A stretch of DNA of 64,000 nt, taken from assembly GCA_964370395.1 (NCBI GenBank), contig CAYJIZ010000002.1:93345-157344 (forward strand), in the 5' to 3' direction. The stretch comes from JBGUVL01 sp964370395. Its GTDB lineage: Bacteria > Bacillota_I > Bacilli_A > Erysipelotrichales > Erysipelotrichaceae. The notes under the pieces are model-generated. The model was given only the letters and a program-made list of their open reading frames with translations, was not told the DNA's origin and did no database searches. Positions 34,982-44,649 of the stretch are shown one piece after another (position 1 is the first letter of the stretch; each line of letters opens with the position of its first letter). Made by a program: the position numbers and the translations under genes.

Positions 34982-36658
34982 ATGGACAAGAAAAAATTAC
35001 ATAGTGCAAATGTGACACAAGGTGTAGAAAAAGCACCAGCGCGTAGTTTATTTTATGCGATGGGTTACACGAAGGAAGAATTGGATCGTCCTTTGGTAGG
35101 GGTAGTAAGTGCCCATAGCGAAGTTGTACCTGGTCATGTGCACTTGGATAAAGTGGCGGAAGCAGTAAAAGCAGGTATCCGTATGGCAGGTGGAACACCA
35201 ATTGAGGTGCCATCTATCGGTGTATGTGATGGAATTGCGATGGGACATATTGGAATGAAGTATTCTTTACCATCACGTGAATTGATTGCAGATAGTGTTG
35301 AAACAATGGCGATTGCGCATCAATTTGACGCATTAGTATTGGTTCCTAACTGTGATAAGATTGTTCCTGGTATGTTGATGGGGGCGTTACGTTTAAATTT
35401 ACCAACTGTTGTTTGTTCTGGTGGACCGATGATGGCCGGTTTAGTAAATGGGGAAGAAACTTCTCTTTCTAAGATGTTTGAAGCAGTAGGAGCACGCAAA
35501 GCAAATTTAATTGATGATATGCAACTTGCTTCGTATGAGTTAAACTGTTGTCCAGGATGCGGTTCTTGTTCTGGAATGTATACAGCGAATTCGATGAACT
35601 GTTTATGTGAAGCGCTAGGAATCGCACTTCCAGGGAATGGTACCATTCCTGCTATTGAAGGAAAACGTATCCAATTAGCAAAACATGCAGGTATGGCAGT
35701 GATGCATTTATTAGAAAATGATATCAAAGTAAGAGATATCGTAAATGAGAAATCAATTCGCAATGCACTGGCTTGTGATATGGCTTTAGGATGTTCTAGT
35801 AATAGTGTATTGCATCTATTGGCCATTGCAAACGAAGCGGGTGTTCCTTTGGATTTAACTACGTTTAATGAAGTAAGTGAAAAAGTTCCTAACTTGTGTC
35901 ATTTGGCACCAGCTGGTGAAACACATATGCACGACTTAAACAATGCAGGAGGAATTCCTGCAGTTCAAAATGAATTAGCCAAACAAAGTTTATTGGATCT
36001 GTCATTGATGACAGCAACAGGACAATCGATTGCTGCAAATATTGAAGCAATCTACAATACGAATCCGAATACGATTAAACCAGTGGATATGCCATATTCA
36101 AAAACAGGAGGAATTGCAATCTTGTTTGGTAATATTGCGAAAGAGGGTTGTGTTGTAAAACGTAGTGCAGTTGCGAAAGAAATGTTGCAACACAGTGGTC
36201 CTGCTCGTGTATTTGATAGTGAAGAGGATGCAATTGAAGCAATCTACAATGCGAAAATTGTTTCTGGTGATGTTGTTGTAATTCGCTATGAAGGTCCCAA
36301 AGGAGGTCCAGGAATGCGTGAGATGTTAAATCCTACAAGTGCATTAGCTGGAATGGGATTGGATAAGAGTGTTGCCCTAATTACGGATGGTCGTTTTAGT
36401 GGTGCGAGTCGTGGTGCATCCATTGGTCATGTTTGTCCTGAAGCAGCAATGGGTGGTGAGATCGGATTACTACAAGAAGGAGATATCATTGAAATTGATA
36501 TTCCTCATTATAAAATCAATGCAAAAGTGAGCGATGAAGAGTTTGAAAAACGTCGTGAAAACTATGTAGAGAAGCCATCGAAAGCAAATCAAGGATGGTT
36601 AAAACGCTACGCAAAGCTAGTAGACAGCGCAGCAAAAGGTGCTATCATGCAAAAATAG
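34982..36658 (+). CDS. ilvD: Dihydroxy-acid dehydratase
   Basis: The 558-residue iron-sulfur enzyme dehydrates dihydroxyisovalerate and dihydroxymethylvalerate to the 2-keto acids that are then transaminated. Cluster Cys residues are visible in VPNCDKIVPGM and in the CCPGCGSCSGMYTANSMNC region (about 190-208; motif cited in part). RFSGASRGASIGH is the other signature. SD GAGGTGA precedes the ATG. No ilvE transaminase or leu genes are in the window, so the pathway is completed elsewhere. Confidence 0.97.
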   Translation: MDKKKLHSANVTQGVEKAPARSLFYAMGYTKEELDRPLVGVVSAHSEVVPGHVHLDKVAEAVKAGIRMAGGTPIEVPSIGVCDGIAMGHIGMKYSLPSRELIADSVETMAIAHQFDALVLVPNCDKIVPGMLMGALRLNLPTVVCSGGPMMAGLVNGEETSLSKMFEAVGARKANLIDDMQLASYELNCCPGCGSCSGMYTANSMNCLCEALGIALPGNGTIPAIEGKRIQLAKHAGMAVMHLLENDIKVRDIVNEKSIRNALACDMALGCSSNSVLHLLAIANEAGVPLDLTTFNEVSEKVPNLCHLAPAGETHMHDLNNAGGIPAVQNELAKQSLLDLSLMTATGQSIAANIEAIYNTNPNTIKPVDMPYSKTGGIAILFGNIAKEGCVVKRSAVAKEMLQHSGPARVFDSEEDAIEAIYNAKIVSGDVVVIRYEGPKGGPGMREMLNPTSALAGMGLDKSVALITDGRFSGASRGASIGHVCPEAAMGGEIGLLQEGDIIEIDIPHYKINAKVSDEEFEKRRENYVEKPSKANQGWLKRYAKLVDSAAKGAIMQK

Positions 36659-36680
36659 GCGAAAAAACGCCTATTTTTTT
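36651..36680 (+). terminator. Terminator overlapping the ilvD stop
   Basis: AAAAATAGGCG (36651-36661) pairs with CGCCTATTTTT (36668-36678), loop AAAAAA. The TAG stop (36656-36658) is inside the 5' arm. Confidence 0.85.
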
Positions 36681-36689
36681 TATATATAT

Positions 36690-36718
36690 TTGTAAAAAGG
36701 ACAACATAGAGATATAAT
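36690..36718 (+). promoter_or_regulatory. Promoter of the large PAS/GGDEF/EAL gene
   Basis: TTGTAA (36690-36695), 17-base spacer, perfect TATAAT (36713-36718). Confidence 0.8.
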
Positions 36719-36779
36719 AAAATTATAAATATTGCTTTAATTGTAAGATATGACAGGGAAACATATTTGAGGTGACGTA

Positions 36780-39700
36780 ATGGACAATTTAAATGGTAAT
36801 AAAGAAATAGGGGTCTTTAGCAATACATCATTTCCTCTTTGCATTGTCGACATCAAAAAAGACATGGAAATCGTTTATGCAAACGATGCTTTTTATGCTT
36901 TTTTAGAGTACACACCAGACGAGTTACGTTTTAAATTCAAAAACAGTATGACGCGTCTGTTTGATCATGCAACAATGAAAAAGGTAAGCGATTTTTTGAA
37001 AGAACGAGAAAGTGCTAAGTTCATGACAATTGAACATAAGCTTCGCACAAAATCAGGAAACGAAAAATGGGTGTTAGATGAAATCAACTGCATGGAAACA
37101 ATGGAAGATTGTGTTTTTATGGCGTTGACGGATATCACTTCTTACAAACAATTGGAAGAAGAAAAAGCATACCAAGAGGAAAAACAAAACTTTGTTTTAA
37201 ACGCGTTCAACATTGATGTGTTTGAATTTGATTTTAAAACGATGCGTTTCCACCTTCCTCATAGTCGTTTTTTATCTTTGATGATGGAGGATTGCGCTGT
37301 TGATGCAGAAACAGGAATCGTAGAGAAAAACTTACATCCAGAGTCAGTGGATGTGTATCGTGAAAATGTGCGATTGATTCGTGAAGAGTCAAAAGACGTG
37401 ATTTTTGAGTTCCAAGCAAAAAATGAAAAAGGAAAGTATTGTTGGTATCGCGTCACAACCAAAACATTAGAAAGAAATGGAAGCAAGGTTGCTTTTGGTT
37501 GTATTGAAAATATCGAAAAAGAAAAAGAGATGACATTCCGTTATGTGAATGAAGCACAATATTTTCAAGCGGTTCTTTCCAAACAAGAAGCATATGGACA
37601 AATTGATGTAACAGAAGATCGAATTATTAAAGTAGGTGGTTTGTGGAGTGTCTACAATGAAATCATCGATAAGATTACCTTTACAGAATTGGCTGCAGGG
37701 TTTATTGAAAAAGTAGTACATCCAGAAGATCGTGCTCATTACGGTGATTTAATGCGTTGTGACAACTTTAGAACTTCTTTTGAAGGTGGAATTTCTTACT
37801 TTGAAGGTGAGTTTCGACGTATCGTTCAACAAAACAAAATGGTATGGATTAAAATCTTTATCCATTTATTCCGTAATCCAATTAATGGACACATTATGGG
37901 ATTGTTGTACTTACAAGATATCAATGATCAAAAACGTCGTGAATTAATGGCGTATCATCAAAGTGAAGTAGAAACAAAAAAACGCATTCAAAATCGTGAA
38001 CATATTCAAACTTCGTTAACGAATTATTTGCGTGATGTTAGTTCGAAAATAGTGAGTGCCTTTGTGTTGCTGCAAATTGAGTTAAGCGATGACAAAGACG
38101 AAGATATTGTAAGTTTAGCTAATCTATTAGCCGATTTATTCCGTAAACAAGACTTTGTATCACGAGTGAAAAATGATGAGTTTGTATTGTTTATTAAAGA
38201 CATCGTTTCCAAAGAATCATTTGAGAAACGAATGCAAGAGTTACAAAAAAGAATAGCTGAGATCAGTACAACAGTGGTATACCATATTGGTATTTCCTTT
38301 GCGCATCGAGGACAATCTTATCCTATTTTGTATCGCCAAGCGACCATTGCGAAGGAATATGCGAAAAAACTTGGTAATAACACGTATGTGCATTATCAAC
38401 TTGCTGGTCCTAAAAATGAAGTAGATAACATTTTACATGCTGATTTGGATGTCAATGATTCATTGCCGAATGTTTCGTTTGATGATTTTGACCGTTTTGT
38501 TGGAGAAAATGGGGAAATGACCTATTTGATAGAACCAGATACGTATGATTTGATTTGTGCAAACCAAGCCTTTTATGATCGTATCGGGAAGACGGAAAAC
38601 GAATGTCTAGATATGAAGTGTTATGAGGCTGTACATAATCGTAAGACGCCTTGTCCATTCTGTGCGAAAGCAAATTGGAGTAGCGATAAATTTTATATCT
38701 ATCGAAACTATAATGAAATTCTTGAGCAAGAGTTTTTGGTTAAGAATCGATTGATTGATTGGAATGGATCGCAGGTAGTACTTGCGGTTGCAGTTGATTT
38801 ATCCAATGATAAAAACATTATTGATTCAATGGAAAATGGTACGACCGAAAATGGTTACATCATCAGTGGTGTACAACATTTGCAAACATCACCAACTCTG
38901 CAAGAAAGCATGATTTCCGCATTAGAAACAATCGGTGAATTTTTTAGAGCAGATTGTGTTCGTTTATGGCGTCAGACTAACAATAGTTTAAAGTTTGATC
39001 AGTTGTATCACTGGACATTAGAAAGTGTAGCGCAAGCTCGTCAATTATCACCACTTGATTTTAAAGTGATTTCAAGATGGCAAAAAAGCAATAAGTTTGA
39101 TACTGTAATTAATTTTGATAATGTGGAACAAATGATGACACATTCATTAGAGATGTGTGATTATATGAATCGTGTTGGCATCAATAACCAACGTTGGATT
39201 CCATTTATTCATGAGGGTAAAAAGTATTTATTCTCGATTGATAATATCACTATCAACTTTGTGAATAATTCATTCTTGGATTCGTTCTCTATGTTCATTT
39301 TCAATGAGTTAAGTAATCGTGATATGATGCAAACGATGTTGTATCATGCTACACATGATAAATTAACACAAGCTTACAATCGAGATTTCTATGAAAAAGA
39401 TGTAATTCCAATGAATATGGAACAGTATACGTCAGTAGCGGCAGTAGTGGTGAACATTAATAACTTTAAGTTCATTAACGATGATCGTGGTTTTGATTAT
39501 GGAAACCATTGTTTAGTAAAACTTGTTTCGATGATGAAAAAAGCTTTCAATGATGATATTGTGGTACGTTTAAGTGGAGATGAGTTCATTATCGTTATCT
39601 TAAATACACCGATTAGTGTTGTGGAAAGCAAAATTTCTCGATTAAAACAGTTAGTGGATAAAATTGACCTTTTCACTGTTGCGGTTGGATATGCTTGGGA

Positions 39701-40568
39701 TAATGTGGAGCGAAACATTAGTGAATTAGCTGATTTGGCTACTTCAATGATGCAAGCAAATAAAAAGTTGTTCTATGATACGACAACAAGCGACTCCGAT
39801 AAGAATCGTTTGATCGTATTGAATGGTTTGATTAATGCGATTGAAAACAAAGAATTTGAAGTTTTCTTACAACCGAAATACAACAACAAAGAATGTTGTT
39901 TCTTTGGTGCAGAAGCACTTATTCGTTATTGTCATGAAGAGTATGGTTACATCTCTCCAGCACAGTTTGTTGAAACACTTGAACAAGATAATATGATTCG
40001 CTTTGTTGACTTGTTTGTCTTTGAAGAAGTGTGTAGTACACTACAAAGATGGAAAAATGAAAACAAGCCGATGCTTAAAGTGTCGTGTAACTTATCAAGA
40101 ATTACCTTGATGGAAAGCGACATTGTGGAAACGATCAATTCCATATTTAATCAATTTAGTATTAATAAAGATTGCATAGAGTTAGAGATTACAGAAAACG
40201 ATACAGCAGTAGGGAAAGCGGTGTTATTCCAAAATGCACGCAAATTACACGATGCTGGTTACCATATCTCACTGGATGACTTTGGTACAAAACATACAAA
40301 CTTAAATATCTTAGCTGATATTGAAGTAGATGTTTTAAAAATCGATAAGAGTTTAATTAATTCTTTAGCTAGAAACAAAAGAAAACAAACGATTTTGAAA
40401 AACGTCATTTCGATGTGTGTTGATTTGGGTATCCAAGTTATTGCAGAAGGGGTAGAAACAAAGGAACAAGAAAAGATGTTACGCAGTTTAAATTGCCACT
40501 TAATTCAAGGTTACTTGTATGGTAAACCAACACCAATCCCAGTGTTTGAAGAATTGGTATTCAAATAA
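36780..40568 (+). CDS. Large multidomain cyclic-di-GMP signalling protein (PAS-PAS-PAS-GGDEF*-PAS-GAF-GGDEF-EAL)
   Basis: The 1262-residue cytoplasmic protein reads, in order: three PAS-like sensor domains (about 10-135, 145-260, 265-390); a degenerate GGDEF (about 395-555, KNDEF at 464-468); a PAS with a CPFC motif (about 570-685); a GAF-like domain (about 700-850); a second GGDEF (about 860-1005, SGDEF at 932-936); and an EAL domain (about 1015-1260). The EAL domain keeps EALIRY (1045-1050), SCNLSR, ELEITEN, DDFG, LKIDKS and AEGVET, so phosphodiesterase activity is expected. Cyclase activity of the SGDEF domain is possible; no RxxD site is seen. It has its own promoter, SD GAGGTGA and terminator between ilvD and ilvA. 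Confidence 0.9.
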   Translation: MDNLNGNKEIGVFSNTSFPLCIVDIKKDMEIVYANDAFYAFLEYTPDELRFKFKNSMTRLFDHATMKKVSDFLKERESAKFMTIEHKLRTKSGNEKWVLDEINCMETMEDCVFMALTDITSYKQLEEEKAYQEEKQNFVLNAFNIDVFEFDFKTMRFHLPHSRFLSLMMEDCAVDAETGIVEKNLHPESVDVYRENVRLIREESKDVIFEFQAKNEKGKYCWYRVTTKTLERNGSKVAFGCIENIEKEKEMTFRYVNEAQYFQAVLSKQEAYGQIDVTEDRIIKVGGLWSVYNEIIDKITFTELAAGFIEKVVHPEDRAHYGDLMRCDNFRTSFEGGISYFEGEFRRIVQQNKMVWIKIFIHLFRNPINGHIMGLLYLQDINDQKRRELMAYHQSEVETKKRIQNREHIQTSLTNYLRDVSSKIVSAFVLLQIELSDDKDEDIVSLANLLADLFRKQDFVSRVKNDEFVLFIKDIVSKESFEKRMQELQKRIAEISTTVVYHIGISFAHRGQSYPILYRQATIAKEYAKKLGNNTYVHYQLAGPKNEVDNILHADLDVNDSLPNVSFDDFDRFVGENGEMTYLIEPDTYDLICANQAFYDRIGKTENECLDMKCYEAVHNRKTPCPFCAKANWSSDKFYIYRNYNEILEQEFLVKNRLIDWNGSQVVLAVAVDLSNDKNIIDSMENGTTENGYIISGVQHLQTSPTLQESMISALETIGEFFRADCVRLWRQTNNSLKFDQLYHWTLESVAQARQLSPLDFKVISRWQKSNKFDTVINFDNVEQMMTHSLEMCDYMNRVGINNQRWIPFIHEGKKYLFSIDNITINFVNNSFLDSFSMFIFNELSNRDMMQTMLYHATHDKLTQAYNRDFYEKDVIPMNMEQYTSVAAVVVNINNFKFINDDRGFDYGNHCLVKLVSMMKKAFNDDIVVRLSGDEFIIVILNTPISVVESKISRLKQLVDKIDLFTVAVGYAWDNVERNISELADLATSMMQANKKLFYDTTTSDSDKNRLIVLNGLINAIENKEFEVFLQPKYNNKECCFFGAEALIRYCHEEYGYISPAQFVETLEQDNMIRFVDLFVFEEVCSTLQRWKNENKPMLKVSCNLSRITLMESDIVETINSIFNQFSINKDCIELEITENDTAVGKAVLFQNARKLHDAGYHISLDDFGTKHTNLNILADIEVDVLKIDKSLINSLARNKRKQTILKNVISMCVDLGIQVIAEGVETKEQEKMLRSLNCHLIQGYLYGKPTPIPVFEELVFK

Positions 40569-40571
40569 GAA

Positions 40572-40604
40572 AAAGACTTCTCAAAATTGAGAAGTCTTTA
40601 TTTT
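40572..40604. terminator. Bidirectional terminator between the PAS/GGDEF/EAL gene and ilvA
   Basis: AAAGACTTCTCAA (40572-40584) pairs perfectly with TTGAGAAGTCTTT (40587-40599). Confidence 0.9.
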
Positions 40605-41808
40605 ATACTCGTTCTGAAACCAAATCGAACCCGTGTTTACTTAAAGCGTTACGGATGTCTTCTACTTGAAGTGCATCTCTTGTTTCTAATACGATTCGTA
40701 AGAAACAACTTGTAACAGCCATGTTTGGATCGGAGTTATCATAACTTACAGAAATCACATTACCACCACAGTTGGCGATAATTTGACTAACGTCAGTCAA
40801 CTGACCTGGTTTATCAACAAGTGCAATTGTTAATGTGTGGCGACGACCACTCATAATTAATCCTCTTGTGATGACACGATTTAAAATATTCACATCGATG
40901 TTACCACCACTGACAATACATACAACATTCTTGTCTTTGCAGTCTAACTTGTTGTACATTAAAGCAGCTACACTGACAGCTCCTGCTCCTTCAGCAACAA
41001 TACGTTGTTTTTCCATTAAACGCAAAATTGCAGCTGCGGTTTCATCATCGCTTACAGTTACGATTTCATCTACGTATTTACGAATGATTTCGTATGTGTG
41101 AGGACCAGGTTGCTTAACCGCGATCCCATCAGCAAAGGTATTGACACTTTCTAACTCGATAATTTTATTTTCATTAATGGAAGTATACATACTTGCTGCA
41201 GCTTCTGCTTGTACACCAATTACTTTACATGATGGTTTAAGTGTTTTAATCGCATAAGCGACACCGCTAATTAGACCACCACCACCGATTGGCACTACAA
41301 CAACATCTACGTTTTTTAATTGTTCTAAAATTTCTAAACCAATGGTTCCTTGTCCTGCAATCACATCTTCATCATCAAATGGATGAATGAATGTCATGCC
41401 TGTTTCTTTCTGAATTTCAAGGGCACGATTGTAAGCATCGTCATAAGCACCGTTGACTAATTCGATATTTGCACCATATTGACGTGTTGCTTCTACTTTA
41501 CTAATAGGAGCGTTGTCAGGCATACAGATCAAACATGGAATGTTGCTTCTTTGTGCAGCTAACGCAACCCCTTGCGCATGGTTTCCAGCACTACAAGCGA
41601 TGATTCCTTTCGCTTTTTCTTCTTCGCTTAATTGCGATATTTTATAATACGCACCTCTTACCTTAAAACTCCCTGTAATTTGTAAGTTTTCTGTTTTTAA
41701 GTACACATTATTGTATTTACAAATAGATGGTGCACTAATAATCCCTGTTTCTCTTGCTACTTCTTCCAACACTTGGGAAGCATGATAAATTTTATCTAAG
41801 CTAAGCAT
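40603..41808 (-). CDS. ilvA: Threonine ammonia-lyase (threonine dehydratase, medium form)
   Basis: The 401-residue PLP enzyme converts threonine to 2-oxobutyrate and ammonia, feeding isoleucine synthesis. The PLP Lys is in GSFKVRGAYYK, the cofactor-binding loops are SAGNHAQGVA and GGGGLISG. A single C-terminal ACT domain (about 320-400, TIALVDKPGQLTDV) marks the medium form rather than the long biosynthetic enzyme with two regulatory repeats or the short TdcB. SD AAGGAGG. It lies near, but convergent to, the ilvBHCD operon. A purely catabolic role cannot be excluded. Confidence 0.93.
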   Translation of the reverse strand: MLSLDKIYHASQVLEEVARETGIISAPSICKYNNVYLKTENLQITGSFKVRGAYYKISQLSEEEKAKGIIACSAGNHAQGVALAAQRSNIPCLICMPDNAPISKVEATRQYGANIELVNGAYDDAYNRALEIQKETGMTFIHPFDDEDVIAGQGTIGLEILEQLKNVDVVVVPIGGGGLISGVAYAIKTLKPSCKVIGVQAEAAASMYTSINENKIIELESVNTFADGIAVKQPGPHTYEIIRKYVDEIVTVSDDETAAAILRLMEKQRIVAEGAGAVSVAALMYNKLDCKDKNVVCIVSGGNIDVNILNRVITRGLIMSGRRHTLTIALVDKPGQLTDVSQIIANCGGNVISVSYDNSDPNMAVTSCFLRIVLETRDALQVEDIRNALSKHGFDLVSERV

Positions 41809-41845
41809 ATGGATCCTCCTTATTTAAAACAGTAAGGTTTTGGTG

Positions 41846-41851
41846 TATAAT
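41846..41851 (+). promoter_or_regulatory. -10 box of the DUF815 ATPase gene
   Basis: Perfect TATAAT; the -35 at 17-base spacing (TTTAAA) is poor. Confidence 0.45.
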
Positions 41852-41872
41852 AGCACGTAAGGATGTGATATT

Positions 41873-43060
41873 ATGAACCACGAATTAAATCAACTACAAT
41901 TGCAATTAAACAGTCTCGTTATTTTTAATCGTTTGTTAACCCAACCTATTTTAATAAGATTACAACATTTATTAAGCAAAAGTCAAGATGCTTCGTCACT
42001 AGAAACCATGCAAGCTCTTTCGTCTTTTACAAGTTTAATTTATGAAAACGGAGCAAATCTTAGTAAAATCATTTTTACGATGGTGATGGAAGATGAAAAT
42101 GCGTATATTTTAGGGGTTGCAAAACACGAAGATGTCACGCATATGGAGAGTGCATTACATCGTGAATTGTTAGTGTTAGAGAAAGTCGCTTCCTTAACGT
42201 GCCAAGATTTTGAAAGTGATGAAATACATACACTAGTAACAGATTGGCAAGTGGAAGACATTGACTTTGTGAGTGAATACAAAAAACGAATGGCAAACAT
42301 TTTCAAGTGTGGATATGGAATGTATGCGAAACATCACATGTTTATGATTAAGGATGCACAAATTGTTCCTATTTCTTATCCTGACACACAAAAGTTAAGT
42401 GATTTTAGTGATTACGAAAGAGAACGTAACTTAATCTTAAAAAACACTAAGGCGTTGCTAGAAGGCAGTAGTGCGAGCAATGCGCTTCTTTATGGTGATG
42501 CAGGGACAGGGAAGTCTAGCACAATTAAGGCGATTGTCAACGAATACAAAGAGGAAGGTTTGCGACTAATAGAAGTGAAGAAACAGCAACTCTATCAAAT
42601 TCCAGGGATCATTGAAGAGTTGTCAAACAATCCGTTAAAGTTTATCTTATTCATAGATGATTTAAGTTTTGTAAGCAATGATGAAAATTTTGCTGCCTTA
42701 AAATCAATTTTAGAAGGTGGAGTTTGTGCGATTGGTAATAATGTTGTGATTTATGCAACGAGTAATCGTCGTCACTTGGTTAGAGAAGACCACCAATCTC
42801 GTATGGGGGATGAAGTACACTTAAATGACACATTGCAAGAAACGATGAGTTTGTCCTCTCGTTTTGGTTTAATCATTACGTTTAATCGTCCTGAAAAGGA
42901 TGTGTATTTAAGTATTGTTGCAAGTTTAGCGAAACAATATGGTGTGGTAATGGATGAGGAAGAATTGTACAAACGTGCAGAAGCGTTTGCAATTCGTCAT
43001 CATGGAAGAAGTCCTCGTAGTGCAAAACAATTTATTGAATTAGTAAAAGCAGGAATTTAG
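41873..43060 (+). CDS. DUF815-family AAA+ ATPase
   Basis: The 395-residue protein has an N-terminal helical domain (about 1-170) and an AAA+ ATPase domain with Walker A GDAGTGKSS (about 205-213), Walker B FILFIDDLSF and a sensor region YATSNRRHL. The match is to DUF815, a conserved bacterial ATPase family of unknown role. There are no membrane segments. SD AAGGATGTGA. It precedes ffh, which has its own promoter, so no functional link follows from position. Confidence 0.85.
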   Translation: MNHELNQLQLQLNSLVIFNRLLTQPILIRLQHLLSKSQDASSLETMQALSSFTSLIYENGANLSKIIFTMVMEDENAYILGVAKHEDVTHMESALHRELLVLEKVASLTCQDFESDEIHTLVTDWQVEDIDFVSEYKKRMANIFKCGYGMYAKHHMFMIKDAQIVPISYPDTQKLSDFSDYERERNLILKNTKALLEGSSASNALLYGDAGTGKSSTIKAIVNEYKEEGLRLIEVKKQQLYQIPGIIEELSNNPLKFILFIDDLSFVSNDENFAALKSILEGGVCAIGNNVVIYATSNRRHLVREDHQSRMGDEVHLNDTLQETMSLSSRFGLIITFNRPEKDVYLSIVASLAKQYGVVMDEEELYKRAEAFAIRHHGRSPRSAKQFIELVKAGI

Positions 43061-43061
43061 A

Positions 43062-43090
43062 TTGTTATGGCTTTTGAAGTTTGTTATAAT
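43062..43090 (+). promoter_or_regulatory. Promoter of ffh
   Basis: TTGTTA (43062-43067), 17-base spacer, extended -10 TGTTATAAT (43082-43090). Confidence 0.75.
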
Positions 43091-43136
43091 AAACAAGAAA
43101 TTATTCGTGTAAGAAAAGAAAGAACAGGAGAGAATT

Positions 43137-44558
43137 ATGGCATTTGATTCATTAACCAAACGCTTAGGAAAAGCATTTAAAAATGTGACTGGTAAAGGTA
43201 AGTTATCAGAAAAGAATATGGAAGACATGTTACGCGAAGTGCGTATGTCTTTATTGGAAGCGGATGTAAACTATAAAGTAGTGAAACAATTCATCGAAGA
43301 CATTAAAGTAAAAGCGATGGGTGTAGAAGTAATGGATTCTTTGAATCCAGGAGAAATGGTAGTAAAAGTAGTTCGTGATGAATTAGTTAAATTATTAGGT
43401 GAAAACGAATCACAAATTACATTTAAAGAGAGTGGCGTATCAACCATTATGATGGTTGGTTTGCAAGGGACAGGGAAAACCACTGCGACTGCAAAAATTG
43501 CTAATGTATTAAAGAAGAAAAAAGATCGTCGTGTTTTGTTGGCTGCTTGTGATATTATCCGTCCTGCGGCAATTGAGCAGTTACAAGTATTAGGGCAACA
43601 AATCGGTGCTGAGGTGTATACCAAAGGGATTGAAACTAGTGCGTTAGATACTGCAAAACAAGCTTTAGCGTATGCCAAAGACAACCAATATGACACTGTT
43701 ATTTTCGATACAGCTGGTCGTTTGCACATTGATGAAGAATTGATGCATGAATTGCAATTGATTAAAAATGCAGTGAATCCAGATGAAATCTTATTAACGG
43801 TAGATGCGATGACAGGGCAAGACATTGTCAGTGTTGCGCAAACGTTCCATGATAAATTATCTGTAACAGGATTAGTATTAACAAAACTAGATGGTGATTC
43901 TAGAGGTGGGGGTATCTTATCGGTACGTTCCATTACTGGGGTTCCTGTTAAATTTACAGGGTTAGGGGAAAAGATTGATGACTTAGACATCTTCTATCCT
44001 GATCGTATGGCAGAACGTATTCTTGGTATGGGTGATATTATGACCCTTATTGAGCAAGCACAAGATAAAATGGATGTTGATGTTGCTGAAAAAAGTGCGA
44101 AACGTATGATGGAAGGTAAGTTTGACTTAAATGATATGTTAGCGCAATTCCAACAATTGAAGAAAATGGGTTCCATGTCTAAATTGGTGAAGATGATTCC
44201 AGGGTTAAACCAAATGGCTGACCAATTGGATGAAGCCAAAGCGGACCAAGGGATGAAGAAAAACGAAGCGATTATTTTAAGTATGACTTTAGAAGAACGA
44301 AAAGATCCTTCGATGATGAAATCATCACGTAAAACACGTGTGGCACAAGGAAGTGGAACACAAGTGAGTGATGTGAATCGATTGTTGTCACAATTTGAAA
44401 AGACAAAACAAGCGATGAAACAAATGGCGCGCATGTCGCAAGGTGGGAATATGCCTGCAATGCCGAATATGCCAGGGATGCCTGCGATGGGTGGAATGCC
44501 TGCAGCGAATAACGGTGGACAAAAGAAATTTGTTTCGAAGTTAAAACGCAGAAGATAA
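43137..44558 (+). CDS. ffh: Signal recognition particle protein Ffh (SRP54)
   Basis: The 473-residue GTPase binds signal sequences and 4.5S/scRNA and delivers nascent chains to the membrane receptor FtsY. The N domain (1-90) is followed by the G domain with GLQGTGKTT, DTAGRLHID, TKLDGDSRGG, and the Met-rich M domain (about 300-473), which ends in a low-complexity PNMPGMPAMGGMP stretch. In B. subtilis ffh follows ylxM and precedes rpsP; here rpsP follows but ylxM is absent. SD ACAGGAGAG. Confidence 0.97.
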   Translation: MAFDSLTKRLGKAFKNVTGKGKLSEKNMEDMLREVRMSLLEADVNYKVVKQFIEDIKVKAMGVEVMDSLNPGEMVVKVVRDELVKLLGENESQITFKESGVSTIMMVGLQGTGKTTATAKIANVLKKKKDRRVLLAACDIIRPAAIEQLQVLGQQIGAEVYTKGIETSALDTAKQALAYAKDNQYDTVIFDTAGRLHIDEELMHELQLIKNAVNPDEILLTVDAMTGQDIVSVAQTFHDKLSVTGLVLTKLDGDSRGGGILSVRSITGVPVKFTGLGEKIDDLDIFYPDRMAERILGMGDIMTLIEQAQDKMDVDVAEKSAKRMMEGKFDLNDMLAQFQQLKKMGSMSKLVKMIPGLNQMADQLDEAKADQGMKKNEAIILSMTLEERKDPSMMKSSRKTRVAQGSGTQVSDVNRLLSQFEKTKQAMKQMARMSQGGNMPAMPNMPGMPAMGGMPAANNGGQKKFVSKLKRRR

Positions 44559-44563
44559 AAGTT

Positions 44564-44596
44564 AAGGTGTTAAGTAAAAATACTTGACACCTTTTT
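44564..44596 (+). terminator. Terminator after ffh, overlapping the rpsP promoter
   Basis: AAGGTGTTAAGTA (44564-44576) pairs with TACTTGACACCTT (44581-44593, one G-U), followed by T's. The 3' arm contains the -35 of the rpsP promoter. Confidence 0.75.
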
Positions 44597-44611
44597 CATT
44601 TGTGATATACT
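44584..44611 (+). promoter_or_regulatory. Promoter of the rpsP operon
   Basis: Consensus TTGACA (44584-44589), 16-base spacer, extended -10 TGATATACT (44603-44611). Confidence 0.8.
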
Positions 44612-44649
44612 AACTAAGTAAAAATAAAAAATGCTAGGAGGAAATGAAA

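Noticed and set aside
43271..44434. Two long minus-strand reading frames (239 and 146 codons) opposite ffh
   Set aside because: They lie entirely inside the highly conserved ffh gene and have no recognisable protein features; they are antisense shadows.
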